Below, piece after piece: positions 49,672 through 58,240 of a stretch of DNA of 64,000 nucleotides (positions within the stretch are counted from its first letter, which is position 1; every line of letters begins with the position of its first letter). This stretch comes from an uncultured Mycoplasmatota bacterium. GTDB lineage: Bacteria; Bacillota_I; Bacilli_A; RF39; UBA660. The stretch spans positions 1 through 64,000 of the forward strand of contig CAMMQC010000003.1 of the NCBI GenBank assembly GCA_946498975.1, in the 5' to 3' direction. The notes below the pieces were generated by a model. The model saw only the letters and a program-made list of their open reading frames with translations. It had not been told where the DNA came from and made no database searches. The position numbers were made by a program, and so were the translations under genes.

Positions 49672-51324
49672 TTAATCAAATAAGTTATTAAATTCATATT
49701 TAAAGACACGATAAGCATATTTCTTAGAATTGTAATTAAATTGTCTAATTAAATTACCATCATTATCATATTCACCATAAGAGTTATCTTTACCACTACC
49801 TACAACGACATTACCACCATCAAGTATTTCAACATCACTTACTATACTTGAGTAAGGTATTTCAAAACTCTTAACTAATTCATAAGTCTTATCATTTTCA
49901 TTAACTTTATATTGATAGAAGTATGATGTTTCTCCCTCATTATAAGTACCAGTACCAGGATAATTTGACCAGTCAAAGTTAGGTCTTGTTCTAGCACCTT
50001 GATAATTGTTATTAAACATATATAAGTAATACTCTCCATCCTCTAAGTCGTCGTCTCTGTAATAAGTAATACTATGTTGTCCTGCTTGAGAAACAAAGTC
50101 TCCTACTTTTTCATATAGTAAATCACCATATGATGTATCTTCTGTAACAGATTCATCTGTTAATAAATATTTAACACTAGGGTCAGTGTAAGCATCACTA
50201 ATATAGATTATAGTACTTAACTCTCTTGAACTTAAGACAATATCATCTCCTATTAGAGATAAACTATTTAAATGAATCCAATCAAGTTCATAACCACCAT
50301 AAGTATTTTTACCTTCTGGCTTAACAGCATTTAAGTAAAATTCTGGTAATAAGTCTTTCATATCAACTATTTTTTCTACTTCTTTAGTATCTAAATCTAC
50401 TGTAATTATAACGTCTTCAATAGTATCAGTACCATCTTCATTAACTAATATTACAAAACGATTATTATCTTCATCATAAACCATATCATGATGCATTGTA
50501 TAGTTTCCTAAATCATAGAACTCCTCTATTTTACCTAAATCATTTACTTTAACTATACCTTTTTTATTATAAGCATAGTACATATAATCATCTTCAAAGA
50601 TAATACGATCTGCTCTATAACTATCTAGAACAAACTCTTCTCTTAGTACTCCGTCATTATCGTATAGATAAATATTAGAGTTGTAGTTTTTATCGTGTCC
50701 TAAAAGTGCATAAAGACCATCTGTTAATTCTTCTTCACTATCTCCCTCTACTACTTCTACCTGTGTATCGATATCAGCTTCAGATTTAGGCGTTGTAATA
50801 GTAAACTCATGTTCTTCATCTCCACTAGTAAGTGTTAGAGTATTAGTTTCTCCTGGAACAAATCCAACTAATTGATATTCATTACTATCTTTATGAGATA
50901 TTTCTTGTTCAAAGTTACTATATCCTTCTGTTTCAATTTTATAGTCTAAATCTTCATCGCTATCAGTATAATATAAGTAGTAAGATAGTGAACCTGTTCC
51001 ATATGGATTATGAATTAATAAAGGTTCTTCTAGGGTATAATCGGCTTTATCTTTTAATTCTTCTATTTTTTCTTCAATTATATTTTGATAATCTTCACTA
51101 AAAATAGATATTTCTTTATCTTTTTCTACTTCATATACTCCTTCATTATTTTCTACAAAATTAACGTTTTCTCTTATCCAAGCTGGATCTGTTAATAGAT
51201 TTTCACGATATCTATCATAGGCTCTAAAACTTAGATAAATAATTCCTGCAATTATGGCTATAATAATGATAGCTAGTAAAAACTTCTTCCAATGTTTCTT
51301 AAAAAATTGTCCTATTCTTTTCAT
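49672..51324 (-). CDS. membrane-anchored arylsulfate sulfotransferase-family protein
   Basis: A 550-residue protein with a basic start (RIGQFFKKHWKK), one transmembrane helix (about 13-33) and a large outer beta-propeller. The family text of bacterial ASST is present: GNYTMHHDMVYDEDNNRFV (about 275), YGGYELDWIHLNSLSLIGDDIVLSSRE (about 340-365), and SQAGQHSITYYRDD (about 425). These hold the catalytic His and Arg residues. ASST transfers sulfate between phenolic compounds. Unlike the secreted enzyme it is held on the membrane. It stands alone. A start with GGAGAGA upstream is good. Confidence 0.82.
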   Translation of the reverse strand: MKRIGQFFKKHWKKFLLAIIIIAIIAGIIYLSFRAYDRYRENLLTDPAWIRENVNFVENNEGVYEVEKDKEISIFSEDYQNIIEEKIEELKDKADYTLEEPLLIHNPYGTGSLSYYLYYTDSDEDLDYKIETEGYSNFEQEISHKDSNEYQLVGFVPGETNTLTLTSGDEEHEFTITTPKSEADIDTQVEVVEGDSEEELTDGLYALLGHDKNYNSNIYLYDNDGVLREEFVLDSYRADRIIFEDDYMYYAYNKKGIVKVNDLGKIEEFYDLGNYTMHHDMVYDEDNNRFVILVNEDGTDTIEDVIITVDLDTKEVEKIVDMKDLLPEFYLNAVKPEGKNTYGGYELDWIHLNSLSLIGDDIVLSSRELSTIIYISDAYTDPSVKYLLTDESVTEDTSYGDLLYEKVGDFVSQAGQHSITYYRDDDLEDGEYYLYMFNNNYQGARTRPNFDWSNYPGTGTYNEGETSYFYQYKVNENDKTYELVKSFEIPYSSIVSDVEILDGGNVVVGSGKDNSYGEYDNDGNLIRQFNYNSKKYAYRVFKYEFNNLFD

Positions 51325-51455
51325 TTTCTCTCCTCCCTAGTTAATAATCTATCTATTATTTGTGAAATTTATATGAAATTTTTCAAAAAAACACTTGATT
51401 TAATAAAAGTTATTTGCTATTCTAATATTGCTTGAAGAAAAAAAGCAAAAAAAGC

Positions 51456-51484
51456 TTGCATTTCTTTCTAGTTTAGTGTAGAAT
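51456..51484 (+). promoter_or_regulatory. promoter of the tRNA-Ile/Asn/Glu group
   Basis: TTGCAT (51456-51461), 17-nt spacer and TAGAAT (51479-51484), 20 nt upstream of tRNA-Ile. The rest of the stretch 51325-51455 shows no gene. Confidence 0.7.
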
Positions 51485-51503
51485 GTAAATGTGCTAGCAA
51501 TCC

Positions 51504-51580
51504 GGGCCTGTAGCTCAGTCGGTTAGAGCACTTGCTTGATAAGCAAGGGGTCACAGGTTCAAGTCCTGTCAGGCCCACCA
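51504..51580 (+). tRNA. tRNA-Ile(GAU)
   Basis: Acceptor GGGCCTG/CAGGCCC, anticodon GAT in loop TTGATAA, encoded CCA. Confidence 0.95.
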
Positions 51581-51593
51581 TTTAATTAGATAT

Positions 51594-51670
51594 GCCTCAA
51601 TAGCTCAGTTGGTTAGAGCACTTGACTGTTAATCAAGGGGTCCTAGGTTCAAGTCCTAGTTGAGGCGCCA
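51594..51670 (+). tRNA. tRNA-Asn(GUU)
   Basis: Acceptor GCCTCAA/TTGAGGC, anticodon GTT in loop CTGTTAA, encoded CCA. Confidence 0.95.
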
Positions 51671-51706
51671 TTTATTTTTATTTTTTTATGTCAAGAAAAA
51701 AATTAT

Positions 51707-51783
51707 GGCCAGTTGGTGAAGCGGCTTAACACACTACCCTTTCACGGTAGCATTCACGGATTCGAATTCCGTACTGGTCACCA
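51707..51783 (+). tRNA. tRNA-Glu(UUC)
   Basis: Acceptor GGCCAGT/ACTGGTC, anticodon TTC in loop CTTTCAC, encoded CCA. Confidence 0.95.
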
Positions 51784-51788
51784 TAGAA

Positions 51789-51828
51789 AAATCCCAAGTT
51801 CCCTGTGAAAGGGAGCTTTTCCTTTTAT
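51789..51828 (+). terminator. terminator after tRNA-Glu
   Basis: The stem AAGTTCCCT / AGGGAGCTT with a 5-nt loop is followed by T-rich sequence. Confidence 0.7.
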
Positions 51829-51834
51829 TTTTTC

Positions 51835-51863
51835 TTGACATTTATATTTCTTTAGGGTAATAT
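51835..51863 (+). promoter_or_regulatory. tRNA-Ser(GCU) promoter
   Basis: TTGACA (51835-51840), 17-nt spacer and TAATAT (51858-51863), 43 nt before the tRNA. Confidence 0.7.
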
Positions 51864-51906
51864 TATAAGTGTCTTATGACAAATATATTATTATTTAATG
51901 CGTTTT

Positions 51907-51997
51907 GGAGTAGTACTCAAGAGGCTGAAGAGGCGCCCCTGCTAAGGGTGTAGGTCGGGCAACTGGCGCGAGAGTTCAAATCTCTCCTACTCCGCCA
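51907..51997 (+). tRNA. tRNA-Ser(GCU)
   Basis: Acceptor GGAGTAG/CTACTCC, anticodon GCT, a long variable arm and encoded CCA. Confidence 0.95.
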
Positions 51998-52007
51998 TTA
52001 TAAAAAT

Positions 52008-52042
52008 TAAAACTTACTAGTATTAAACTGGTAAGTTTTTTC
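52008..52042. terminator. bidirectional terminator between tRNA-Ser and the nuclease-like gene
   Basis: AAACTTACTAGT / ACTGGTAAGTTT (one mismatch) has T-runs on both sides. The stop of the convergent gene lies in the stem. Confidence 0.75.
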
Positions 52043-52745
52043 TTATTATTTCAATATCATCCGCTAGGTTATACCATTTAATTTGCACTATAAACTTATC
52101 AATGTCATTATTACGTCCTTTAGATGCAAAAATCAGCCTAGAAAAATGAATTGTTGATGATGGTTCCTTCTTCAAAGAAAGTAGCAGTTTAATTATTTCA
52201 TCTTTAGTAATATAAGTAAAATTATCAACTGTTCCATGTATCAAGATATCTGTACTTCCTATTACAAAACGATTAATTAATTTGATAAGTAAATCCTCAT
52301 GTTTCATAAAATACTTATTAACTTTTCTAATTTTTCTTTTAAGTTTTAACTTATAATCAGGAAAAGTTAAAGTTCTTTTACCAGTTCCATTACGAGTACC
52401 ATCAGCAAAGAAATAATCTAGTATTATTTCTATAATCTTAGTGGGAACTTTTTCTTCTTCTAAGAACTTAGTAAAATTATAGATATACTCATTATGAACA
52501 GTATTACATTTACCCATTTTAATACTAATAGATTTCTTTACTTTGCCTACTTTAATCCAGATATCTTCTTTAGTTCTCTCAAAATTAACATAGGCAGTTA
52601 TTTTCATATCATTGTTAATATACGGAAAGTTGGCAAGCAAGAACTTTCTAAACATAAGATTTACTTCTCCTACTTTTTTACCGTTAAGGTAGTTGAAGAA
52701 GTCCCATTCGTTGTCAAAACCGTAGTTTCTTTTTACTGTCATCAC
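52023..52745 (-). CDS. protein of unknown function, possible PD-(D/E)XK nuclease-like fold
   Basis: A 240-residue soluble basic protein. The segment EDIWIKVGKVKKSISIKMGKCNTVHNEYIYNF (about 60-92) has the order acidic strand, SIKxG, then V-H-x-E and helix that recalls PD-(D/E)XK-type sites. Later FFADGTRNGTGKRTL and GTVDNFTYITKDEI occur. I have the impression of a scattered family of restriction-like proteins with this text, but cannot confirm it. It stands alone next to tRNAs, a common site for insertion. No methyltransferase is adjacent. Confidence 0.6.
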   Translation of the reverse strand: MMTVKRNYGFDNEWDFFNYLNGKKVGEVNLMFRKFLLANFPYINNDMKITAYVNFERTKEDIWIKVGKVKKSISIKMGKCNTVHNEYIYNFTKFLEEEKVPTKIIEIILDYFFADGTRNGTGKRTLTFPDYKLKLKRKIRKVNKYFMKHEDLLIKLINRFVIGSTDILIHGTVDNFTYITKDEIIKLLLSLKKEPSSTIHFSRLIFASKGRNNDIDKFIVQIKWYNLADDIEIIRKNLPV

Positions 52746-52774
52746 CTCCTATAATAATAATTAACCAAATATAA

Positions 52775-52806
52775 AAAAATGCTCCAAAAATTTTCGAAGC
52801 ATTTAT
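52775..52806 (-). terminator. terminator of the P-type ATPase gene
   Basis: AAATGCTTC / GGAGCATTT with a loop of A/T is followed by a seven-T run on the minus strand. Confidence 0.75.
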
Positions 52807-55136
52807 ATTTTTAACTTTTTAACAATTTTATCTACTAATATTTCAAATAGTTTATATAGTTCGTGAGATGCAAACATTAGAATAAATGTTATAAATATCA
52901 TTAAGTAATCAAAATGAGTAATTGAGAAAAGTGTCGTTAAGTTCATAATACAGTAGATGAATAAATAGAACATTAGTGCAAAGAGAATTAGACGAACTCT
53001 ATTAAATGGTTGACATACTTTATATAAAAGAATAAATGATACATAGGCAGTAATTGTTAAAGATAGTGTTGATATTTTAGCATAAGTTAGACCGATAGCA
53101 CTACCAAACAAAGTAATAATAACAATATTAATAACAATAACAAAAGCAGGTGGTGCTGATTTTTTCAAGACATTAATTAGGAAGTTACCTTCTACTCTAT
53201 CTTTATTAGGCTCCAAAGCTAGTATAAATGAAGGTATTCCTATAGTTACAACACTTGATAAAGTTAGTTGAACTGGAATAAATGGATATGATTCTTCTAA
53301 AAATAGGAAGATAAAGGCAAGTAATCCGGCATAAATTGTCTTAACTAGGAAAAGTGATGCTGATCTTTGTAAGTTATTTATACTTCTTCTTCCTTCTAAA
53401 ACAACACTAGGCATAGAATCAAAGTTAGAGTCTAATAAGACAAGTTGTGAGACACTTCTTGCAGCATCTGTACCACTAGCCATAGCGATAGAACAATCTG
53501 CTTCCTTTAAAGCAAGACAGTCATTTACTCCATCACCTGTCATGGCAACTGTATTACCTGCATCTTTTAAGGCTTTAATTAAGATATGTTTTTCTTCTGG
53601 TTTAACTCTACCAAAAACATCATATTTAAGAGCCGCTTCTTTTATTTCTTTCTCACTATTTAAAGTAGACAAATCAATCGCTTTTAAGTTATCCCCTACT
53701 TTAGCACGTTTAGCGATATTTAAAACGGTATTTTTATTATCACCTGAGATAATCTTAACTTTAACTCCTTGGTCTTTAAAGTACTTAATCGTAGATTCTG
53801 CTTCTTTTCTAATCTTATCTTGAAGTAGGACAAAACCTAGTAATTTTTGTTTTTCATTTTTCTTATTATAATTACTATACTCTACCACTGCCACTACTCT
53901 AGCATCACTAGTTAGATTATCCACTTCATCTTTATATTTCTTATAATCTTTTAATAAAAACTCAGGGGCTCCTATAAAAATCGCTTTTCCATTTTTTAAT
54001 ATAAGTCCTGAACATTTAGTAGTAGAATTAAATGGTACAATTTTCTCATAATCTAAAGCATTCTTATTATAAAAAGCATTCTTTAAAGCTTTGGCAGTAG
54101 GATTATCATCATCAATAATATGAACTATAGTTCCAAGTAAATCTTTTAACTCTACTTTAGACATTTCTTTATCTATAACATCTTTTACTTCCATAACACC
54201 TTCTGTAATTGTTCCTGTCTTATCAAGACAAATTACATTTACTCTTGCAAGTGTTTCAATACAGTATAAGTCTTGGACAAGTACTTTTTTCTTTGATAGT
54301 CTTATAACACTAACGGCAAAGACTGTACTTGTTAGTAATACTAAACCTTCTGGTATCATACCAATAAGAGCAGCGACAGTATTAACAACAGCATTTTCAA
54401 AAGTATTATCAGGAAGAAACATTTGTCTTGCAAATAAAAGTATTCCTAAAGGGACAATGACAAAAGAAATTGTCTTAACTATTTTATTTAAACTTCTCAT
54501 AATTTCACTAGATACTTCTTTAATATATTTAGTATCACTACTTATTTTAGCAGTATAGTTATCATAACCAATATGCTCTACTTTACAAGCACAAGTACCA
54601 CTTACAAGAAAACTACCTGATAAAAGCATATCTCCTTCTTTTTTCAAAACATTTTCTTCTTCTCCTGTAATAAATGATTCATCTACTAGGACTTCTCCTT
54701 CTTTAATGATAGAGTCTACTACTATTTGATTGCCACTAGTAAATTTAACTATATCATCAAGTACTACTTCATCAAGAGATACTTCTTCTATTTTTGAATC
54801 TCTTATTACTTTAATCTTATGCTCTGATACTACACTTAACTTATCTATTGTATATTTAGATCTTAACTCTTGAATGGTACTAATTAAAGTATTTAGGACG
54901 ATTATAATTATAAAAGTTAAGTTTTTAAAAGAACCTACTGATATTATAGCGACTGCTAGGACAATATTAATGATATTAAATAGAGTAAAGACATTTTCTT
55001 TTACAATTCCTTTAACACTTTTAGTTTTTACATCAGTATTAAAATTAACTAAATTATTTGTAAATCTCTCTTCTACTTGTTTATTAGTCAAACCTCTTTT
55101 TATATCAGGATTATATCTTTTAATTTTCTCTTTCAT
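52803..55136 (-). CDS. cation-translocating P-type ATPase
   Basis: A 777-residue P-type ATPase. The phosphorylation motif DKTGTITEG lies near residue 307, the ion-binding helix M4 has IGMIPEGLVLL, the actuator loop has SFITGEEENV (TGE), and the hinge has MTGDGVNDCLALKEADCSIAM. M5-M10 follow in the last 200 residues. The PEGL motif in M4 places it with cation pumps of the Ca2+ or related type found in streptococci. The cation cannot be fixed from sequence. Start at 55136, GAAGGTG upstream, not at 55169. Confidence 0.9.
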   Translation of the reverse strand: MKEKIKRYNPDIKRGLTNKQVEERFTNNLVNFNTDVKTKSVKGIVKENVFTLFNIINIVLAVAIISVGSFKNLTFIIIIVLNTLISTIQELRSKYTIDKLSVVSEHKIKVIRDSKIEEVSLDEVVLDDIVKFTSGNQIVVDSIIKEGEVLVDESFITGEEENVLKKEGDMLLSGSFLVSGTCACKVEHIGYDNYTAKISSDTKYIKEVSSEIMRSLNKIVKTISFVIVPLGILLFARQMFLPDNTFENAVVNTVAALIGMIPEGLVLLTSTVFAVSVIRLSKKKVLVQDLYCIETLARVNVICLDKTGTITEGVMEVKDVIDKEMSKVELKDLLGTIVHIIDDDNPTAKALKNAFYNKNALDYEKIVPFNSTTKCSGLILKNGKAIFIGAPEFLLKDYKKYKDEVDNLTSDARVVAVVEYSNYNKKNEKQKLLGFVLLQDKIRKEAESTIKYFKDQGVKVKIISGDNKNTVLNIAKRAKVGDNLKAIDLSTLNSEKEIKEAALKYDVFGRVKPEEKHILIKALKDAGNTVAMTGDGVNDCLALKEADCSIAMASGTDAARSVSQLVLLDSNFDSMPSVVLEGRRSINNLQRSASLFLVKTIYAGLLAFIFLFLEESYPFIPVQLTLSSVVTIGIPSFILALEPNKDRVEGNFLINVLKKSAPPAFVIVINIVIITLFGSAIGLTYAKISTLSLTITAYVSFILLYKVCQPFNRVRLILFALMFYLFIYCIMNLTTLFSITHFDYLMIFITFILMFASHELYKLFEILVDKIVKKLKI

Positions 55137-55203
55137 AAGTACACCTTCATTTCTATTTAATAATAACATAAATTTATATATTTATAAACTGTTAAACGCG
55201 TGC

Positions 55204-55209
55204 TATAAT
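55204..55209 (+). promoter_or_regulatory. extended -10 upstream of the four-helix membrane protein
   Basis: TGCTATAAT (55201-55209) is an extended -10; a weak TTTATA sits 17 nt upstream. The start codon is 22 nt further on. Confidence 0.5.
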
Positions 55210-55231
55210 AAGGGCAAAGAAGGAGGAATTT

Positions 55232-56083
55232 ATGAGAACTTTTATTAATTATTTACTTACAATTGCTTTATTTATTGCAGTTATTGTTACTATTACGGTA
55301 TTTACTGTAGGTAGTCTAACAAGTCCAAGTTCTACAAGAGAAATACTTGATAATATTGATTATGAGGTTGTAGTTGATGATTTTAAAGAGACTGATTATG
55401 GAACTGAGATTTATAATTATGCAAATAGTTATGGTGTTTCAGAAGAACAAGTTGATTCTATTTTACAAACAGATGAAGCGAAAGATTATGTTAATGAAAT
55501 ATTACAACAAGGAATTGATGCTTATTTAAATAATGGTAGTATTGAAGTTAATGAGGAGACTAGAGAATTTATTGATAAGGCAAATGAGAAATATGAACTT
55601 AATTTGGATGATAACGAGAAAAGCGAATTAGAAAGTTATGCAAATGAAGCGATTAATGATAATTTAAGCGTTGTTATTAATGGAACTAGTAGTAATGATA
55701 GTGATGAAGAAGTATCTAGTAGTGGACAGTTTTTAGTTGATATTATTAAGCTTTGTAGGGATGATAATTTACATACTACTCTTTATATAATAATCGCAGT
55801 TATTGCAGTATTATTATTTATAAGTAGCTTTAAGAAGAAGAACTTTTTAGAATATATTGGTATTGTTTCTATAACAGTAGCAATATCTACTCTATTATTT
55901 AATGGATTAATGGCTTTAGTAAGTGATAGAATGTCTAGTGTTGCAAACGCTACTATTATCTTAAAGCCTGTTACTGATACATTCTATATGATTACATTTA
56001 TTGGTATTATTCTTGGTATAGTTTTACTTATTGTACAGCATTTTATTAATAAACAAGTTAATAAAGAAGTTGTTCCTTTCTAA
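55232..56083 (+). CDS. membrane protein with acidic extracellular domain, unknown function
   Basis: A 283-residue protein with one N-terminal helix (about 5-29), an acidic outer domain (about 30-175, rich in Asp/Glu/Asn), then three hydrophobic segments (about 178-200, 205-228, 240-265). I do not recognise the family. RBS AGGAGG is 6 nt upstream. It is divergent from the P-type ATPase gene, and the shared 90-bp region may hold common control. It could be a sensor or channel accessory. Confidence 0.6.
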   Translation: MRTFINYLLTIALFIAVIVTITVFTVGSLTSPSSTREILDNIDYEVVVDDFKETDYGTEIYNYANSYGVSEEQVDSILQTDEAKDYVNEILQQGIDAYLNNGSIEVNEETREFIDKANEKYELNLDDNEKSELESYANEAINDNLSVVINGTSSNDSDEEVSSSGQFLVDIIKLCRDDNLHTTLYIIIAVIAVLLFISSFKKKNFLEYIGIVSITVAISTLLFNGLMALVSDRMSSVANATIILKPVTDTFYMITFIGIILGIVLLIVQHFINKQVNKEVVPF

Positions 56084-56122
56084 AAAGTATGTTATGATAT
56101 GAAACACTGGGAGGATTATGCT

Positions 56123-56779
56123 ATGATAGATGCAGATAATTTTATAAGCAATATGAACGGTGGTATAAACGGTAATTACAACGAAGATATATTTAAATCA
56201 CGTTTAGAAGAAATAAATAACAATATTAACAATTTAAATTCTGAAATTGATAAGTGGAAAGGATACAAAAAATTTAACAGGTATGATGTAATAGCAATTA
56301 TCATTACGAGTTTTTTTGCTTTAATTAATTCCTCAAGTTGTCTTATAGGAATTACATGGGTAATTGTATATAGAAAACTTATAGTTTCTAAAATTATAGT
56401 TCCTCATGTAATCAAGGATTTAAAAAAGGATTTAAAATGTGAACAAAAGAAACGAAAACAAGAAATTGAGCGATTTGAGAAATTTGAAGAAAAAAGAAAA
56501 GAAATGCTTAAAGACGATAAAGATTATAAGAAGATAAGAAAAAATCTATTAGAAAGAATTGATGATTTGGATAAAGAGGAGTTACTTGCTATTAGAACAG
56601 TTGTTACTGAATATACAACTAATAAAGATATTCCTAGTCAAGTTGGCAATATTGCTCAGTTTTTAACCGAAACTCAAGTTGGTGATGTTGAGATTAAAGA
56701 TACATCCTTATATAATATGCAAATGGATGATGAAGCTAATAGTAAGGGTAAAAGTAAAGATAAAGTTATGGAAGGGTAG
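56123..56779 (+). CDS. coiled-coil membrane protein, unknown function
   Basis: A 218-residue protein. Residues 1-60 are polar with a short coiled coil (SRLEEINNNINNLNSEIDKW), then a hydrophobic region (about 62-95), then Lys/Glu-rich helices (KRKQEIERFEKFEEKRKEML), and an acidic tail. I cannot assign it. The ATG at 56123 has GGGAGG 9 nt upstream; the ATG at 56099 does not. It is 5 nt ahead of the pentapeptide gene, so they are co-transcribed. Confidence 0.6.
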   Translation: MIDADNFISNMNGGINGNYNEDIFKSRLEEINNNINNLNSEIDKWKGYKKFNRYDVIAIIITSFFALINSSSCLIGITWVIVYRKLIVSKIIVPHVIKDLKKDLKCEQKKRKQEIERFEKFEEKRKEMLKDDKDYKKIRKNLLERIDDLDKEELLAIRTVVTEYTTNKDIPSQVGNIAQFLTETQVGDVEIKDTSLYNMQMDDEANSKGKSKDKVMEG

Positions 56780-56784
56780 TAGTT

Positions 56785-57369
56785 ATGTTTAAAGAACTTT
56801 TAGATGATGAGACTTTTTATGGTAAAAATTATCTTGATGATAAGTTTCCTGATACTTCATATTATTTAAGTTTTAGAAATTGTACTTTTACTAATATAGA
56901 CTTTAGTAATTGTGATTTAGAGAAAATAGATTTTATGAATTGTAAATTTAAGTCTTGCGATTTTCGTAATTCTAACTTTAGTAATAATGGGATTAAAGAA
57001 TTAACTTTTAATAATTGTAATTTATTAGGAATAGATTATAGTAATAGTATACTTATAGATACTACTATTAGTGATTGTAATTTGGATTATGCTAATTTTT
57101 CTAGTACGAGGTTTAAAAACTTTAAGTTTGTTAATTGTTCTTTAAAAAATTCTAGTTTTGAAGAAGTTAAATTTAAGAAAATAGAATTTGAAAACTGTGA
57201 TTTAACAGATTCTTTATTTATACATACTTCTTTAGATAAAATAAAATTAAATACTTGTAATATTAAAAATATTAAAGTATCTTTAAATGACTTGAAGGGG
57301 GTAGTAGTTAATAGCTTTCAAGCCTTGGATTTAAGTTTGTTATTAGGTATTAAAATAGAAGAAGAGTGA
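56785..57369 (+). CDS. pentapeptide-repeat protein
   Basis: A 194-residue protein made of about 25 A(D/N)LXX-type pentapeptides, such as FRNCTFTNIDFSNCDLEKIDF and SNFSNNGIKELTFNNCNLLGI. It should form a right-handed beta-helix. Cys is frequent in the repeats, which is unusual. Members range from gyrase-protecting proteins to structural ones; no gyrase-specific feature is visible. It is linked to the coiled-coil membrane gene upstream. Confidence 0.85.
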   Translation: MFKELLDDETFYGKNYLDDKFPDTSYYLSFRNCTFTNIDFSNCDLEKIDFMNCKFKSCDFRNSNFSNNGIKELTFNNCNLLGIDYSNSILIDTTISDCNLDYANFSSTRFKNFKFVNCSLKNSSFEEVKFKKIEFENCDLTDSLFIHTSLDKIKLNTCNIKNIKVSLNDLKGVVVNSFQALDLSLLLGIKIEEE

Positions 57370-57373
57370 TGTT

Positions 57374-57517
57374 ATGAATATATATGCCCATAGAGGTTTA
57401 TTTGATAATAAAAAAATAGTTGCTACTCATATGCGTAATAGTACTAGAGAATTTGCTTTAGATAATCCTATTAAGAATTTAATAATACCAACGGAGAATT
57501 TTGAAATAAAATTATAG
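57374..57517 (+). pseudogene. short ORF resembling a glycerophosphodiesterase N-terminus, probable remnant
   Basis: A 47-codon ORF starts NIYAHRGLFDNKK, the typical opening of GDPD-family enzymes (HRG catalytic His). After about 15 codons the similarity ends and the text NSTREFALDNPIKNL is unfamiliar, with no barrel. It lies 4 nt after the pentapeptide gene with no clear RBS. It is most likely the debris of a deleted GDPD gene. Confidence 0.45.
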
Positions 57518-57584
57518 TGTTATAGCGATTTTTTGACATTTTGACATTTTGTAACAAAAAATACTTTATTTTTTAGAGTTTCTA

Positions 57585-57593
57585 TGCTATAGT
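57585..57593 (+). promoter_or_regulatory. extended -10 of tRNA-Lys(CUU)
   Basis: TGCTATAGT at 57585-57593 is 19 nt upstream of the tRNA. The -35 is poor, although two close TTGACA copies lie at about 57533 and 57541. Confidence 0.45.
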
Positions 57594-57612
57594 ATATGAG
57601 TAATCAGTTTAT

Positions 57613-57688
57613 GGGCTGTTAGCTCAGTTGGTAGAGCAATTGACTCTTAATCAATGGGTCTAGGGTTCGAATCCCTAACAGCCCACCA
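57613..57688 (+). tRNA. tRNA-Lys(CUU)
   Basis: Acceptor GGGCTGT/ACAGCCC, anticodon CTT in loop CTCTTAA, encoded CCA. A single gene. Confidence 0.95.
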
Positions 57689-57697
57689 TATATAGAG

Positions 57698-57727
57698 ATT
57701 TAACTAGGTCTTTTGGCTTAGTTTTTT
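57698..57727 (+). terminator. terminator after tRNA-Lys(CUU)
   Basis: AACTAGGTC, a 4-nt loop, GGCTTAGTT and a seven-T run. Confidence 0.65.
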
Positions 57728-57730
57728 TAT

Positions 57731-58240
57731 TTATATTTTTAAAGGAGAATCTATAATATCTCTATCTAATACTATATTTTTTATATCTACTAAATCCATT
57801 TTTATCATCTCATCTTCTTCAAATAAAATAAAATTTGTAATTATCCCCTTATCTTTTTCATTAATTATATAACCATTTAATATTTCATTATTTTTAAGTT
57901 CTACAATAACTGGTTGATTAGAAAAACTATAAACTTTATTGGATAATGCTATTTTTTCTTTAGTAATTTCATACTGTTCAACTGGTAAATATTTTTCTGG
58001 TATTTTAAAAGTTGTAATTAATCTTCTTGTATTTTTTGTAAGTATATAAATATTATCTTTATATACTTTCGCTATTTTTCCATTAATAGATTTACTAGTA
58101 AGATATTGATGAAACTTTCCTTCATACATTCCCTTAGTCTTACCTTTTCTACTAACAGTGTTTAATAGTGATATATGGCTTTGATTAGTCACAACTCTTT
58201 CTCTAATTCTTTTTCTAGCATGTTTTGTTACTCTTCCCAT
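57731..58240 (-). CDS. basic protein of unknown function with HARKRIRER motif
   Basis: A 169-residue protein. The N-terminus KHARKRIRERV is a basic motif seen in DUF4258-like and RelE-type toxins, but the rest (FHQYLTSKSINGKIAKVY, YILTKNTRRLITTF) gives no named family. The C-terminal 60 residues (VIVELKNNEILNGYIINEKDKG) have the rhythm of a small beta-barrel, similar to the 108-residue protein at 26718. It overlaps the DUF4186 gene by 26 nt. Start at 58240 with AAGGGGAATT upstream. Confidence 0.55.
   Translation of the reverse strand: MGRVTKHARKRIRERVVTNQSHISLLNTVSRKGKTKGMYEGKFHQYLTSKSINGKIAKVYKDNIYILTKNTRRLITTFKIPEKYLPVEQYEITKEKIALSNKVYSFSNQPVIVELKNNEILNGYIINEKDKGIITNFILFEEDEMIKMDLVDIKNIVLDRDIIDSPLKI

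Noticed and set aside
53542-53823. Plus-strand ORF within the P-type ATPase
   Set aside because: Antisense shadow of the conserved phosphorylation and nucleotide-binding domain.
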